From: JAUIAI01 sp045106815 | Lineage (GTDB): Bacteria > Pseudomonadota > Gammaproteobacteria > Burkholderiales > Burkholderiaceae_E | Direction: 5' to 3' | DNA length: 64,000 nucleotides | NCBI GenBank assembly: GCA_045106815.1 | Contig: JBGCFG010000056.1 | Coordinates: 62,001 to 126,000, forward strand | Shown here: piece after piece, positions 32,907 to 41,818 of the stretch | Position numbering within the stretch: position 1 is the first letter of the stretch | How the letters are laid out: every line of letters begins with the position of its first letter | Position numbers and translations under genes: made by a program | The notes under the pieces: generated by a model | Database searches by the model: none | What the model saw: only the letters and a program-made list of their open reading frames with translations | Told to the model about the DNA's origin: nothing

Positions 32907-33827
32907 TCAAGCGGGTAAAGCCAGCGCGCCAAGTTGCGCACTGAGTTTCGGCCGGGCGAAATCAAGAAATGCTCTGAGCTTTATGGGCATGAACTCCCGC
33001 GCGCTCTGGACAGAGTAAACCAGACTGACCGGTAACGGCGGCGGCTCAAAACCTGACAACACCACTTGCAACTCACCCGCCCGGCAAGGCCGTGCAGCCT
33101 GATAGGACAGCAAGCGCGCAAGACCCAGCCCAGCAATCGCGGCGTCGCGCGCAGCCTCAACTGTGCTCACACTGAGCCGGTAATTTGGTGCCACTGTGAT
33201 GGGTTTGCGGCCGCCATCAAATCGCCACTCCATTATGCCACTTGCATTGTCAATGCCGATGCAGGGGAATGTCGCTAACTCAGCAGGGCGATCAGGCACG
33301 CCTTCTCGTGCGAGGTAGTCAGGGCTAGCACAGATCGTTTGTCGCACCTGTCCTATCGGAGTGGCGGTGAGGCTGCTATCAGGGAGTTGTCCGATGCGAA
33401 CTGCCACGTCTACGTGGTCGTCCATAAGATGAACAACGCGGTCTGCAAGTAATAGTCGCGCATTAATTTGCTCATAGGCCTGCAGAAACTGAGTGAGCAC
33501 CGGCAATACACATATACGACCGAACACGACTGGTGCCGTGATCACCAATTCTCCGCGAGGCTCGCTGAACTCGCCCGCGACGGCCTGCTCTGCCTGCTGC
33601 ACTTCATCCAGAATTCGGCGGCAGGCATTCACATAAGCCTGACCACTATCGGTGAGGGTCATGCGCCGCGTGGTTCGGATAAGGAGCCGAGCGCCTAAGT
33701 GCTTTTCAAGGTCAGCGATCTTACGGCTAACGGTTGCCAACGGTTTGTGCAATTGCCGCGCCGCACCAGACAAGCTACCGGCCTGCGCAACAGAAAGCAG
33801 GATGCTCATCGCTTCCAGCCTATCCAT
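32907..33827 (-). CDS. LysR-family transcriptional regulator
   Basis: The 306-residue protein has an N-terminal winged helix (DRLEAMSILLSVAQAGSLSGAARQLHKPLATVSRKIADLEKHLGARLL, about 2-50) and a periplasmic-binding-like effector domain (about 88-295). It is of the group that often controls an adjacent divergent gene. The divergent neighbours are a VOC protein, a flavoprotein and msrPQ, so it probably regulates them. A dyad AGAAT-ATG-ATTCT (33850-33862) lies 23 bases from its start and 88 bases from the VOC gene. The effector is unknown. Confidence 0.92.
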   Translation of the reverse strand: MDRLEAMSILLSVAQAGSLSGAARQLHKPLATVSRKIADLEKHLGARLLIRTTRRMTLTDSGQAYVNACRRILDEVQQAEQAVAGEFSEPRGELVITAPVVFGRICVLPVLTQFLQAYEQINARLLLADRVVHLMDDHVDVAVRIGQLPDSSLTATPIGQVRQTICASPDYLAREGVPDRPAELATFPCIGIDNASGIMEWRFDGGRKPITVAPNYRLSVSTVEAARDAAIAGLGLARLLSYQAARPCRAGELQVVLSGFEPPPLPVSLVYSVQSAREFMPIKLRAFLDFARPKLSAQLGALALPA

Positions 33828-33849
33828 TTTCCTACTCTTCCAAATAATG

Positions 33850-33862
33850 AGAATATGATTCT
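33850..33862. promoter_or_regulatory. Candidate LysR operator
   Basis: AGAAT-ATG-ATTCT is a perfect 5-bp dyad in the divergent gap between the LysR gene and the VOC gene, and it lies within a T-N11-A pattern expected of LysR boxes. Its use is inferred from position only. Confidence 0.45.
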
Positions 33863-33949
33863 TGATTTTGGCAGATTACGCTCATTTTTGATAGGAACTA
33901 GCCTAGCGTCTACTTCAACTCCTATCTCTCAATCTCTAGGGACCTAGAT

Positions 33950-34348
33950 ATGTCTGCCAAAACCAATGGCGCTCACCACATCGGCCTGACTGTCCCAGAT
34001 TTGGCAGCCACTCGTGACTTCTTTATTGAAGCACTGGGCTTTCAACAGGTAGGCGAGAAGCCTGACTACCCAGCTGTTTTTGTGAGCGACGGCACTTTGA
34101 TGATTACGCTTTGGCGCGCTACAGACCCGGCAACTGCCGTAAAATTCAACCGTCATACAAACATCGGCCTGCATCATTTATCGCTCAAAGTCGGTTCCGA
34201 GCAAGCCTTGCTGGAAATCGCTGCCTCGCTGGCGGTGCGTGCAGACGTCACCATTGAATTCACGCCGGAAGCACTGGGTCAATCAGGCTTGAAACATATG
34301 ATGTGCCATATTCCTGGCGAGATTCGTCTCGAGCTTATCGGTGCTTGA
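33950..34348 (+). CDS. VOC (glyoxalase/bleomycin-resistance) family protein
   Basis: This 132-residue single-domain VOC protein starts with AHHIGLTVPDLAATRDFFIEALGFQ and carries later GLHHLSLKVGS and HIPGEIRLELIG strands. His in HHIGL, His in GLHHL and the C-terminal Glu are likely metal ligands. The family covers glyoxalase I, dioxygenases and antibiotic-binding proteins; the substrate is unknown. It is followed after six bases by the frameshifted flavoprotein gene and then msrPQ. Confidence 0.88.
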   Translation: MSAKTNGAHHIGLTVPDLAATRDFFIEALGFQQVGEKPDYPAVFVSDGTLMITLWRATDPATAVKFNRHTNIGLHHLSLKVGSEQALLEIAASLAVRADVTIEFTPEALGQSGLKHMMCHIPGEIRLELIGA

Positions 34349-34354
34349 GGCGCG

Positions 34355-35997
34355 ATGAAGTCGGTGCAGCAGAACCACTCAAAAGCCCACTTTCATGAGG
34401 GCGAAATTCGCGCTCAGCGACGGATAGGCGTTGAGTCAAAAGTGGGCACTTTTGCCGACCAGGCGATTCGCTCATACATGTCTGACCAACACCGTGAGTT
34501 TTTTGCGAACTTACCGTTCATCGTCGTTGCCGCCAAAGACCATGACAACCGGTCCTGGGTCAGCCTGCTTTGTGGCGAGCCTGGATTCATTCAGTCGCCA
34601 GATGCCGAAACGCTCACGATTTGCGCCGCGCTCGGTCCCGACGATGCGCTATCGGAGGCGCTGGAGGCTGACGCCTCGATAGGGCTGCTGGGCATTATGT
34701 TGGATGCCAGGCGGCGAAATCGGATGAACGGTCAGATTGTTGCAAATGACGACGGCGTGCTGCAGGTTCGGGTCGGACAGTCTTTTGGAAATTGTCCTCA
34801 GTACATTTCGACCCGCCAATGGCTTACTCAAGCAGATCGCGCCACTGACACGCCCGCTCGCCGCAGCAAATCTCTTGATTCGCGCATGCAACAGATGATT
34901 GCCGGCGCTGACACGCTATTCCTTGGCACTGGTCACCTGAACTCAACGGTACCTGAAGCCAATGGTATGGACGCCTCACACAGGGGCGGCGTCGCCAGCT
35001 TTGTGAGTATCGTCAGCAAGGAAAGACTAGTGTTGCCTGACTATGCCGGCAACAAAATGTTCAATACGGTTGGCAACCTGCTCTGCGATCCGGGGATTGG
35101 CCTACTGTTTATTGACTTTGACTCAGGCTCAATACTCCAGCTCACCGGCCACGCGACGATCGACTGGGAGTCACCTGTGTTAGCGGATTATCCCGGCGCG
35201 CGGCGTCTGATTCATATCGACATTCAAGCGTGCGTCTTGATCGAAAATGCCCTTCCCATTCGCTGGCAGCCTCCAAGCGGTGGCATGCGCGAGCTTCGAC
35301 TGCAATCAAAAAAAGCCGAAAGTGCTGACATCACATCGTTCGTTTTCACGCCGCGCGATGGCGGCCCCTTGACACCATTCATTGCCGGGCAACACTTGCC
35401 TATTGAGGTCAGGTTGCGAAGTAAGCAATCAGTGGCGCGTAGTTACTCCTTGTCAGGTGCGGCGGATCTTGAGTCGTATCGGATCAGCGTTAAACGTCTA
35501 CCCGAAGGGCTCGTCTCTAACCATCTGCATGACCATCTGCAACCTGGCGATACGATTCCGGCAGCGCCTCCCGCAGGCGATTTGTACTCACGGATGAAAG
35601 CCGCGGCGTTGTCTTGATCAGTGCCGGCGCCGGTGTCACGCCGATGATCAGCCTGCTCCACGCCCTCACAGGTCTTAATCGGCCCGTGCTCTTTGTGCAG
35701 GGCGCACGCAATAGTGAGCACCACCCGTTTCTGACAGAAGTCAGCGAGCTTGTTGATCAACACGCACACTTCACGCAACACATTGCTTACAGCCAACCAC
35801 TGCCCCAAGACCTTACGGGTCAGCACTTCGACTATCGCGGGCGAGTCACGCCTGATCTGTTGGCCGCCCTGCTTTCGGCTGATGATCTGCAGGCTGACTT
35901 TTTTCTTTGCGGCCCGCCCATGATGCTTGCCGAATTGGGGCCCTGGCTTGCGGATCAAGGCGTGCTTGGCAGCCAGATTCATATTGAGAGCTTTTAG
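34355..35997 (+). pseudogene. PPOX-like / ferredoxin-reductase fusion flavoprotein, frameshifted
   Basis: The first frame (34355-35617, 420 residues) encodes an FMN-binding split-barrel (pyridoxamine-phosphate-oxidase-like, about 30-300) followed by the FAD domain of a ferredoxin-NADP-reductase-like module (about 320-410), ending PPAGDLY... before a stop. The frame at 35581-35997 continues the same fold: FVLTDESRGVVLISAGAGVTPMISLLHAL, then FLCGPPMML, the NAD-binding half. Adding one T in GATTTG (35580-35584) would restore PAGDFVLTDES and one protein of about 547 residues. So a single-base loss, real or a sequencing error, splits the gene. Such fusions normally pass electrons from NAD(P)H; the role here is unknown. 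Confidence 0.85.
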
Positions 35998-36026
35998 CGA
36001 ATGCCAAAGACAACCTGGACATATTC

Positions 36027-36980
36027 ATGAACATGCGCTTCTCGGGTTATCGCCCGTCAATGATCACGCCCCAGGCAGACTACAACCGCAGGCGTCGCAA
36101 ATTGGTAGGTGGGATGCTCGCTGTCGCAGCGAGCCCGGTCGCCAGCTTGCGATCTGCACACGCAGCCGCGCCGGCTCTGATGACGCAGGCCGATCATGCC
36201 AAGCTCAAAAACGTGATACCGGCAGTGACTTTGCCAACCGAGCCGCTGTCGCCCTGGCGGGAAACCGTTTCGCATGTGCTTTATCACGAGTTTGGTGAGA
36301 AGGCAGCACCGGTGCTGGAAAAAGCCGGCGCCATGAAGATAGATCCCTGGACCGTGTTGGTAGAAGGCGAGGTAGCCAGGCCCCGGACGTTTGGCCTTGA
36401 AGAAATTTTGAAACTGGCGCCAGTTGAGGAAAGAATCTTCAGGCATCGATGCGTCAGTGGCTGGTACATGGTAGTGCCCTGGAACGGCTACTCGCTGGCA
36501 AAACTCCTGAAGCAGGTTGAGCCGACAGGCCAGGCAAAGTTTGTTGAATTTACCTCGCACTGGGACGACTCGATTATGGGCAACCACTACTACGAGTTTC
36601 CTTACATTGAGTCGCTGCGTCTGGACGAAGCCATGCACCCTTTGACCACCTTAACGGTGGGCACTTACGGGCATGTGCTCCCTAAACAAAACGGTGCACC
36701 TGTCCGTATCATCACTCCCTGGAAGTACGCTCACAAGAGTCCGAAAGCGATTGTTCGTATTCGTCTCACCCGCGAACAACCCAAAGCATTCTTCTTTACC
36801 CAGTACCCAGATTTCTATGGTTGGTATCGCAACGTTCACCCTGACCTTCGCCAGGGCCGTCAGCAGAACAAGGAAAAGCGCGTCGGCGAGTGGTTTACGC
36901 GCCGCGACACACCACTACTAAATGGCTATGCAAACCAGGTAGCCAGTCTTTATGGCTCTTCGCTCAATTCGCTGCGCTAA
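36027..36980 (+). CDS. msrP: Periplasmic methionine-sulfoxide reductase, catalytic molybdoprotein MsrP
   Basis: The 317-residue protein reduces methionine sulfoxide in periplasmic proteins using a molybdopterin cofactor. A twin-arginine export signal is at about 20-42 (NRRRRKLVGGMLAVAAS). The Mo-ligating Cys is in RHRCVSGWYMVVPWNGY (C142), followed by the family's FVEFTSHWDDS, LPKQNGAPVRIITPWKYAHKS and the C-terminal FFTQYPDFYGWY. The length fits MsrP. It is directly followed by its membrane partner msrQ and preceded by the flavoprotein and VOC genes. Confidence 0.95.
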   Translation: MNMRFSGYRPSMITPQADYNRRRRKLVGGMLAVAASPVASLRSAHAAAPALMTQADHAKLKNVIPAVTLPTEPLSPWRETVSHVLYHEFGEKAAPVLEKAGAMKIDPWTVLVEGEVARPRTFGLEEILKLAPVEERIFRHRCVSGWYMVVPWNGYSLAKLLKQVEPTGQAKFVEFTSHWDDSIMGNHYYEFPYIESLRLDEAMHPLTTLTVGTYGHVLPKQNGAPVRIITPWKYAHKSPKAIVRIRLTREQPKAFFFTQYPDFYGWYRNVHPDLRQGRQQNKEKRVGEWFTRRDTPLLNGYANQVASLYGSSLNSLR

Positions 36981-36986
36981 CCGCTG

Positions 36987-37583
36987 GTGACCCGCATCAC
37001 AATACCGCTCAGCTTAGCCAAAGCCCTGGCGGCAGTGACGGCGGCGGTGCCGGCAATCATCATCATCGCCACCTTGTTCGGCGACGACCCACCGCCTGAG
37101 CCAGTTGAATTCCTGCAGGACGAAACCGGCCTATGGGCGCTGCGGCTGCTACTGGTCACACTCGCCCTGTCGCCGCTGCAAAAACTCACCCGTTGGCGGT
37201 TTGCGATTCCCATCCGCCGACCGATTGGCGTGGCCACGTTCTTTTATGCAAGCGTTCATGCGGCCAGCTTTCTGGTCTTTGATCAGCTATTGGACCCGGC
37301 TGCGATACTGACTGAAACGCTCGAACGGCCGTCTATTCTGCTTGGCATGACAGCCTGGCTGCTGTTGATTCCGATGGCGCTCAGCTCAAACAGTTTTGCT
37401 GTGCGCCGCCTGGGCTTTGCCCGCTGGAAGGCCCTCCACAGAGCCAGCTACCTTGTCACGGTTCTGGTTTGCCTGCACTTTTTCATGCTGGTCAAGGTCG
37501 ATCTAAGTTCACCGATTCTTTACAGTGCACTTGCGCTCGCGTTGTTGCTCTGGCGAATCTGGACACGCAGTCACCTGCGTTAG
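36987..37583 (+). CDS. msrQ: MsrQ, heme-binding membrane subunit of the MsrPQ system
   Basis: This 198-residue membrane protein passes electrons from the inner-membrane pool to MsrP. It has about six hydrophobic helices; the heme-ligand His residues are probably in FFYASVHAASF and in WKALHRASYLVTVLVCLHFFM. The LRLLLVTLALSPLQKLTRWRF segment is typical. The start is GTG at 36987, six bases after msrP. It is the last plus-strand gene before a convergent isochorismatase-family gene. Confidence 0.94.
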   Translation: MTRITIPLSLAKALAAVTAAVPAIIIIATLFGDDPPPEPVEFLQDETGLWALRLLLVTLALSPLQKLTRWRFAIPIRRPIGVATFFYASVHAASFLVFDQLLDPAAILTETLERPSILLGMTAWLLLIPMALSSNSFAVRRLGFARWKALHRASYLVTVLVCLHFFMLVKVDLSSPILYSALALALLLWRIWTRSHLR

Positions 37584-37618
37584 ATCGCCCTGCCACCAAC
37601 CGATAAGCGTGTCCCTCT

Positions 37619-38221
37619 TCAAGCAAGAATCTCTCCTGGTAGCCCAATGACGGTTGCAAACCGATCTCCCAGTGCCGCGAGTGTAGCCTGCTGCAGCATC
37701 GGCGCAGAAACCACCTGGCTACAAGCGCCACCTGGCAGCGCGCGAGTGGCCGTTGCACTCGCCACAACCGTACTCTTGTAGCCAAGATCAAGCGCCGCAC
37801 GAACAGTTGAACTGACACACATATGCGTCATAAAACCAATCACGATGAGTTGTTGACGACCAATATCACTCAGTCGACTGTGTAAATCCGTGCCAGCAAA
37901 CGCATTCGGTAAAGACTTATCGATAATCAACTCGTCATCTACCGGCTTCACAGCCTCGGCGATCTGACCGCGCTCGTGCGACAAGTCGAACGCGCCACCG
38001 GGTGCACCCGCATGGCGTATATGAATCACAGGCGAAGCGGCAGCCCTCGCCAGGTTCAGCAAACCAGAGATTTGCTGCAGCGCCGGCTCAACCCCATCGA
38101 GCATGAGCCGGCCGGACCGGTATTCGTTTTGCGCATCGATGACAAGAATGCTGGCATTGCCAAAAGTGGCTGGCTGCTCAGATTTGCCTGCCAGCGACAG
38201 TAAGGTGAAGGTTTGAACCAT
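37619..38221 (-). CDS. Isochorismatase-family cysteine hydrolase
   Basis: From the ATG at 38221 the product has 200 residues, standard for the family; a longer frame to 38518 overlaps the divergent LysR gene and looks non-coding. The catalytic triad pattern is visible: Asp in SILVIDAQNEY, Lys in IIDKSLPNAFAGTDL, and Cys in GFMTHMCVSSTVRAAL, preceded by the cis-peptide GF. Members include nicotinamidase, isochorismatase and amidases; the substrate cannot be told. The divergent LysR gene starts 99 bases away. Confidence 0.9.
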   Translation of the reverse strand: MVQTFTLLSLAGKSEQPATFGNASILVIDAQNEYRSGRLMLDGVEPALQQISGLLNLARAAASPVIHIRHAGAPGGAFDLSHERGQIAEAVKPVDDELIIDKSLPNAFAGTDLHSRLSDIGRQQLIVIGFMTHMCVSSTVRAALDLGYKSTVVASATATRALPGGACSQVVSAPMLQQATLAALGDRFATVIGLPGEILA

Positions 38222-38320
38222 GAAGGCCCCTATCTGTGTTTTACGTCGCGACAGTCTAGTGATGCAGCGCACTCGCGAAAATGCATGCCAGCTCAGACTA
38301 AACATGCAAAAATGCAGGCC

Positions 38321-39169
38321 ATGGATTGGCAAGACTTGCAATATCTCCTGAGCGTTTCGCGCCGAGGTAGCCTCGCGGCCGCAGCGCGTGAACTTGGCGT
38401 CGATCAAACCACGGTTGGCCGTCGTGTCCAGTCGCTTGAAAAGGCGCTCGGGAGCAAGCTGTTTAATCGGCTGGATCGGCATTGGGTGCCAACGCCCTCC
38501 GGAACACTCGCCTTGCAATTGGCTGAGCGCATGGAAACTGACGTGCTTGCAAGTCGGGCCCTAATTACGGGGCAAGACAAGGCCCTGACTGGGCTCGTGC
38601 GCCTGACGTCGGTTGGCGTCGTCATCAACTGTCTGCTCGCTCCCGAGGTTGAACGCTTCGTGCATCAATACCCAGGAATTAGACTCGAGATGCGCGCAAC
38701 ACCGGAGATACTGGATCTTCGTAAGCTGCAATCTGATGTCGCGATACGCCTTAGCCGCCCCAAGGACCCGAATGCAGTCGCGCGCAGGATCGCGAGTTTG
38801 AACTACCAGGTTTTTGCAGCGAAACGATTTGCCGGTCGAAAACGGACCTTGCCCTGGGTAGCGCTCGACTCCTCGCTCAGCCAAACGCCAGAAGCTAAAT
38901 GGGTTCAAGCTCAACTTGGATCCGCGAGACCCGCCGTTCTGGCGAACGACTCACACGCAATAGCAACTATTGCAACGGCAATGCCTTGCAAAGTACTGCT
39001 ACCGATTGCGATGGCACGTCAGTTTTCCGATCTCGTCCCACTTGGTAGCTCAAGCCCCGCTCTTACGCGAGACCTATGGTTTGTCTACATGAAAGCCAAG
39101 CGCGGCAATGCCAAAATTGCCGCTGTGGCTGAGTGGATTTCGTCGGTCTGCGAGTCCGCGCAGCTATAG
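38321..39169 (+). CDS. LysR-family transcriptional regulator
   Basis: From the ATG at 38321 the protein has 282 residues, with the helix-turn-helix at the very N-terminus (MDWQDLQYLLSVSRRGSLAAAARELGVDQTTVGRRVQSLEKALGSKL region) and an effector-binding domain of reduced length. An ATG at 38312 would add three residues. It is divergent from the isochorismatase-family hydrolase and probably controls it. Upstream repeats of AAAATGCA (38279 and 38312 areas) could be part of a binding site but are not clearly symmetric. Confidence 0.9.
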   Translation: MDWQDLQYLLSVSRRGSLAAAARELGVDQTTVGRRVQSLEKALGSKLFNRLDRHWVPTPSGTLALQLAERMETDVLASRALITGQDKALTGLVRLTSVGVVINCLLAPEVERFVHQYPGIRLEMRATPEILDLRKLQSDVAIRLSRPKDPNAVARRIASLNYQVFAAKRFAGRKRTLPWVALDSSLSQTPEAKWVQAQLGSARPAVLANDSHAIATIATAMPCKVLLPIAMARQFSDLVPLGSSSPALTRDLWFVYMKAKRGNAKIAAVAEWISSVCESAQL

Positions 39170-39205
39170 TCAAGCCTGTCGAACACTATCTACATGTGAT
39201 TAAGC

Positions 39206-39598
39206 ATGAAAAGCGGAACTACTCTGGCTGTCCTATTTGTTATTGGCTACGTTGGATTCGAAGCCTACGCTGTTCATAAAGTCAGCTATCGAACCGAGCC
39301 GACCTATCTACACAATATGCTGATACAGGCCAAAACCGTCGTGCAGTCTTGCGCAGCAGATACCAATCGTGACGTCGAAGGCTTTGAAAGATCGCTCGCG
39401 AGAGTCACCCAGAAGTTCAAGCTTGAAATTGCTGAGCAAAGTCCAAGTAGAGACAGTAGCGAGATTGATCAGGTGATAGCGAGCAAAGCTGCCGCGAGCC
39501 AAAGTGCCGCTGAAGACGAAGTGGCCAGGTTAGGTTGCAAACACATTGAAATCAGAAACCATATGAAGCGCTTTGACATTTACGCCAGTAAGGGCTGA
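39206..39598 (+). CDS. Small membrane-anchored protein of unknown function
   Basis: The 130-residue protein has an N-terminal hydrophobic segment (TTLAVLFVIGYVGFEAYAV, about 5-23), probably an uncleaved anchor, then a helical, Ser/Ala/Glu-rich region with two Cys residues (about 49 and 113) that could form a disulfide in the periplasm. No family is recognised. It lies between the LysR gene and metY with ordinary codon use. Confidence 0.6.
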   Translation: MKSGTTLAVLFVIGYVGFEAYAVHKVSYRTEPTYLHNMLIQAKTVVQSCAADTNRDVEGFERSLARVTQKFKLEIAEQSPSRDSSEIDQVIASKAAASQSAAEDEVARLGCKHIEIRNHMKRFDIYASKG

Positions 39599-39663
39599 CC
39601 GCCGGCACGCTCCGAGCCCGAATTGCGCCATAATCCCGGCTGAACAACTTTGAGGAGAATACG

Positions 39664-40935
39664 GTGCGCGACGAAACTCTGGCGATTCATGCCGGCTATG
39701 AAACGGAGTCAACAACAGGATCAGTAGCGGTCCCGATCTATCAAACAGTCGCCTACGAGTTTGAGAGCGCGCAGCATGGCGCTGACCTGTTCAACCTGGC
39801 CGTGCCGGGCAATATTTACACGCGCATCATGAACCCGACCAGCGACGTGCTGGAAAAGCGAGTCGCGGCACTCGAAAACGGCATCGCCGGTCTCGCTGTT
39901 TCAGCAGGTAGCGCAGCGATTAACTACGCCATCCTGACATTGGCAGAAGCAGGCGACAACATTATTTCAATGCCGAGTCTTTATGGCGGCACCTACACCC
40001 TGTTTGCCCATATGCTTCCCAAGCAAGGTATTGAGGTTCGATTTGCTGAGGACTCTTCAGTCGAAGCGGTTGAGAAGCTCATTGATAGCAAGACCAAAGC
40101 CATTTTCCTTGAAACTATCGGCAACCCGTCGGGCGCGATCGTCGACATGGCACCGCTTGCGGCAATGGCTCGGGCTCATGGCATTGCCACGATTGCTGAC
40201 AACACCGTGGCCACACCGGTTCTGCTCAAACCGATCGATCATGGCATTGATATCGTGATTCATTCAGCCACCAAATACATTGGCGGTCACGGCACAACAC
40301 TGGGCGGCGTCATTGTTGATAGCGGCAAGTTCCCCTGGGCCGAGCATGCACAGCGTTACGCCTGCCTGAACGAACCGGAGCCCTCTTATCACGGTGTGGT
40401 TTATACCGAAGCACTTGGACCGGCCGCGTATATCGGTCGCGCACGAACCGTACCGCTACGCAACACCGGCTCGGCATTGTCACCACTCAGTGCTTTCCAG
40501 CTGATTCAGGGGCTTGAGACACTGCCCTTGCGTATGGAACGGCATTGCCAAAATGCGCTGGCGGTCGCCAAGCATCTTGAAGGTCATGCAAAAGTCGCTT
40601 CAGTCACTTATGCTGGTCTGCCAGGTGATCGCTACTACGAGATGGCGCAAAAGTATATGAATGGTCATGCCTCGGGCATCATGACCTTTGCACTGAAAGG
40701 CGGCTTCGATGAAGGCGTGAAGTTCTACGATGCTCTTAAAATGGTGAAGCGGCTGGTCAATATTGGCGACGCCAAAACACTGGCGTGTCACCCAGCATCG
40801 ACCACTCATCGCCAAATGACTGAGACTGAACAGTTGGCCGCCGGCGTCCTGCCCGAAACCATTAGGCTGTCGATTGGCATTGAACACGTCGACGACATCA
40901 TTGCTGATCTCGACCAGGCATTGGACGGCCTCTGA
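39664..40935 (+). CDS. metY: O-acetylhomoserine sulfhydrylase
   Basis: The 423-residue PLP enzyme makes homocysteine (or methionine) from O-acetylhomoserine and sulfide. It has the Cys/Met-metabolism fold: TLAIHAGYE at the N-terminus, YTRIMNPTSDVLEKRVAALE, SAGSAAI, SLYGGTYTLF, and the PLP Lys in IHSATKYIGGHGTTLGG (K204). The long insert QRYACLNEPEPSYHGVVYTEALG is typical of O-acetylhomoserine enzymes rather than cystathionine synthases. The start is GTG at 39664 after GAGGAGAA. It ends near a perfect inverted repeat at 40950-40977. Confidence 0.94.
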   Translation: MRDETLAIHAGYETESTTGSVAVPIYQTVAYEFESAQHGADLFNLAVPGNIYTRIMNPTSDVLEKRVAALENGIAGLAVSAGSAAINYAILTLAEAGDNIISMPSLYGGTYTLFAHMLPKQGIEVRFAEDSSVEAVEKLIDSKTKAIFLETIGNPSGAIVDMAPLAAMARAHGIATIADNTVATPVLLKPIDHGIDIVIHSATKYIGGHGTTLGGVIVDSGKFPWAEHAQRYACLNEPEPSYHGVVYTEALGPAAYIGRARTVPLRNTGSALSPLSAFQLIQGLETLPLRMERHCQNALAVAKHLEGHAKVASVTYAGLPGDRYYEMAQKYMNGHASGIMTFALKGGFDEGVKFYDALKMVKRLVNIGDAKTLACHPASTTHRQMTETEQLAAGVLPETIRLSIGIEHVDDIIADLDQALDGL

Positions 40936-40949
40936 ATCGGGACACGCTG

Positions 40950-40977
40950 GGGATCTCTGATCGCCATCAGAGATCCC
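40950..40977. terminator. Perfect inverted repeat between metY and the Fur-family gene
   Basis: A 12-bp perfect stem (GGGATCTCTGAT 40950-40961, ATCAGAGATCCC 40966-40977) with a CGCC loop lies in the convergent gap. There is no T-run on either side, so it may be a weak or Rho-assisted terminator or an RNA-stabilising hairpin. Confidence 0.5.
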
Positions 40978-41007
40978 TGCGACGCAAAAAGCGGTGTTGA
41001 CGGGCTC

Positions 41008-41562
41008 CTATTCGCCGCTGTCCGCAGAGACCGCTCGCTTCTTTTTTTCAGATCGTCCGCCGGCACAGTTCGCGCACGTGCCTTCCAACTTCAACATGGC
41101 TTGCTCCACTTTGAAACCGCTCGGGACTGACGGCGAGGTTGGAGGAGACGCTGACTCGATGCAATAAACGCGCTGGCAAGCGCGACACTCGAAATGCGCA
41201 TGGGCTTCGTCGTGATGCCCGGAGGCATGCGCGCTGAAATGCCAGGCTCGCGATTTACTCGAGACTCTGTGCGCGAGTTGGACTTGCACCAACCACTCCA
41301 AGGTACGGTAGACCGTTACCCGATCAATCGTTTCACCCGCGGTGTCGAGCCTGTCCAGAACCTCATGGTGAGATAGAGCGACTGGCGAATCCAGGAGCGC
41401 ATTGAGCGTGGCGACGCGCGCGCGAGTGACACGCTCATTCAGGGCGCGGATCAAGTCCTGAGCAAGCGATTTGGACACGCCATCTTTTGCAGGCGGGCGC
41501 GTCTTCTGCGTTCGAGACTGACGCCGCTGACGCGTGGTGTGATCTTCAGTCATGTGCTGCAT
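41008..41562 (-). CDS. Fur-family metalloregulator next to zinc module 1
   Basis: The product has 184 residues from the ATG at 41562; other starts at 41553 and 41589 are possible. After a basic, disordered N-terminus (about 1-25) comes the Fur winged helix with VTVYRTLEWLVQVQL and then the metal domain: a HASGHHDEAHAHFECRACQRVYC region (about 112-134) and a second CxxC, CANC (163-166), so a structural zinc site is complete. The C-terminus is Lys-rich. It is divergent from an AztD-like gene; the gap holds two GCAAC/GTTGC palindromes. A second Fur-family gene (zur, 46929-47336) lies 5 kb away, so this may be a distinct sensor. The metal is inferred to be zinc from context. Confidence 0.88.
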   Translation of the reverse strand: MQHMTEDHTTRQRRQSRTQKTRPPAKDGVSKSLAQDLIRALNERVTRARVATLNALLDSPVALSHHEVLDRLDTAGETIDRVTVYRTLEWLVQVQLAHRVSSKSRAWHFSAHASGHHDEAHAHFECRACQRVYCIESASPPTSPSVPSGFKVEQAMLKLEGTCANCAGGRSEKKKRAVSADSGE

Positions 41563-41684
41563 GATCGTTAAGGGCACGCGCAAGATCATACCGCGACACA
41601 GGCTTTGATCTGCCCACCGATGTCACTCCGATAAACACTTCAACCTGCCCTTTCATTGCTGACCCCTCATTGTCTACTACAAAC

Positions 41685-41697
41685 GCAACTGAGTTGC
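41685..41697. promoter_or_regulatory. Palindromic operator candidate, zinc module 1, site A
   Basis: GCAACTGAGTTGC is a perfect dyad about one central base, in the gap between the Fur-family gene and the AztD-like gene. It matches the palindrome at the zrgA promoter (GCAAC-N3-GTTGC). Confidence 0.7.
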
Positions 41698-41724
41698 ATT
41701 CAGATTGCGTTGGTGCTAGCTTAC

Positions 41725-41737
41725 GCAACTTAGTCGC
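41725..41737. promoter_or_regulatory. Palindromic operator candidate, zinc module 1, site B
   Basis: GCAACTTAGTCGC is a near-perfect copy of site A with one mismatch in the right arm, 40 bases downstream, about four helical turns. A further half-site GTTGC is at 41750-41754. Confidence 0.6.
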
Positions 41738-41818
41738 ATTAAGAACAAAGTTGCAAAAAAGAATAATGGGTGCGCACATTGGATGCGACACCCAACCCAG
41801 ACGAAGGAGAAAGCACAA

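Noticed and set aside
35570..35620. Programmed -1 frameshift in the PPOX-FNR gene
   Set aside because: The break at GATTTG has no X-XXY-YYZ slippery heptamer and no clear downstream structure; a lost base is simpler.
38222..38518. N-terminal extension of the isochorismatase-family protein
   Set aside because: It would overlap the divergent LysR gene and has no family similarity; the ATG at 38221 gives the usual length.
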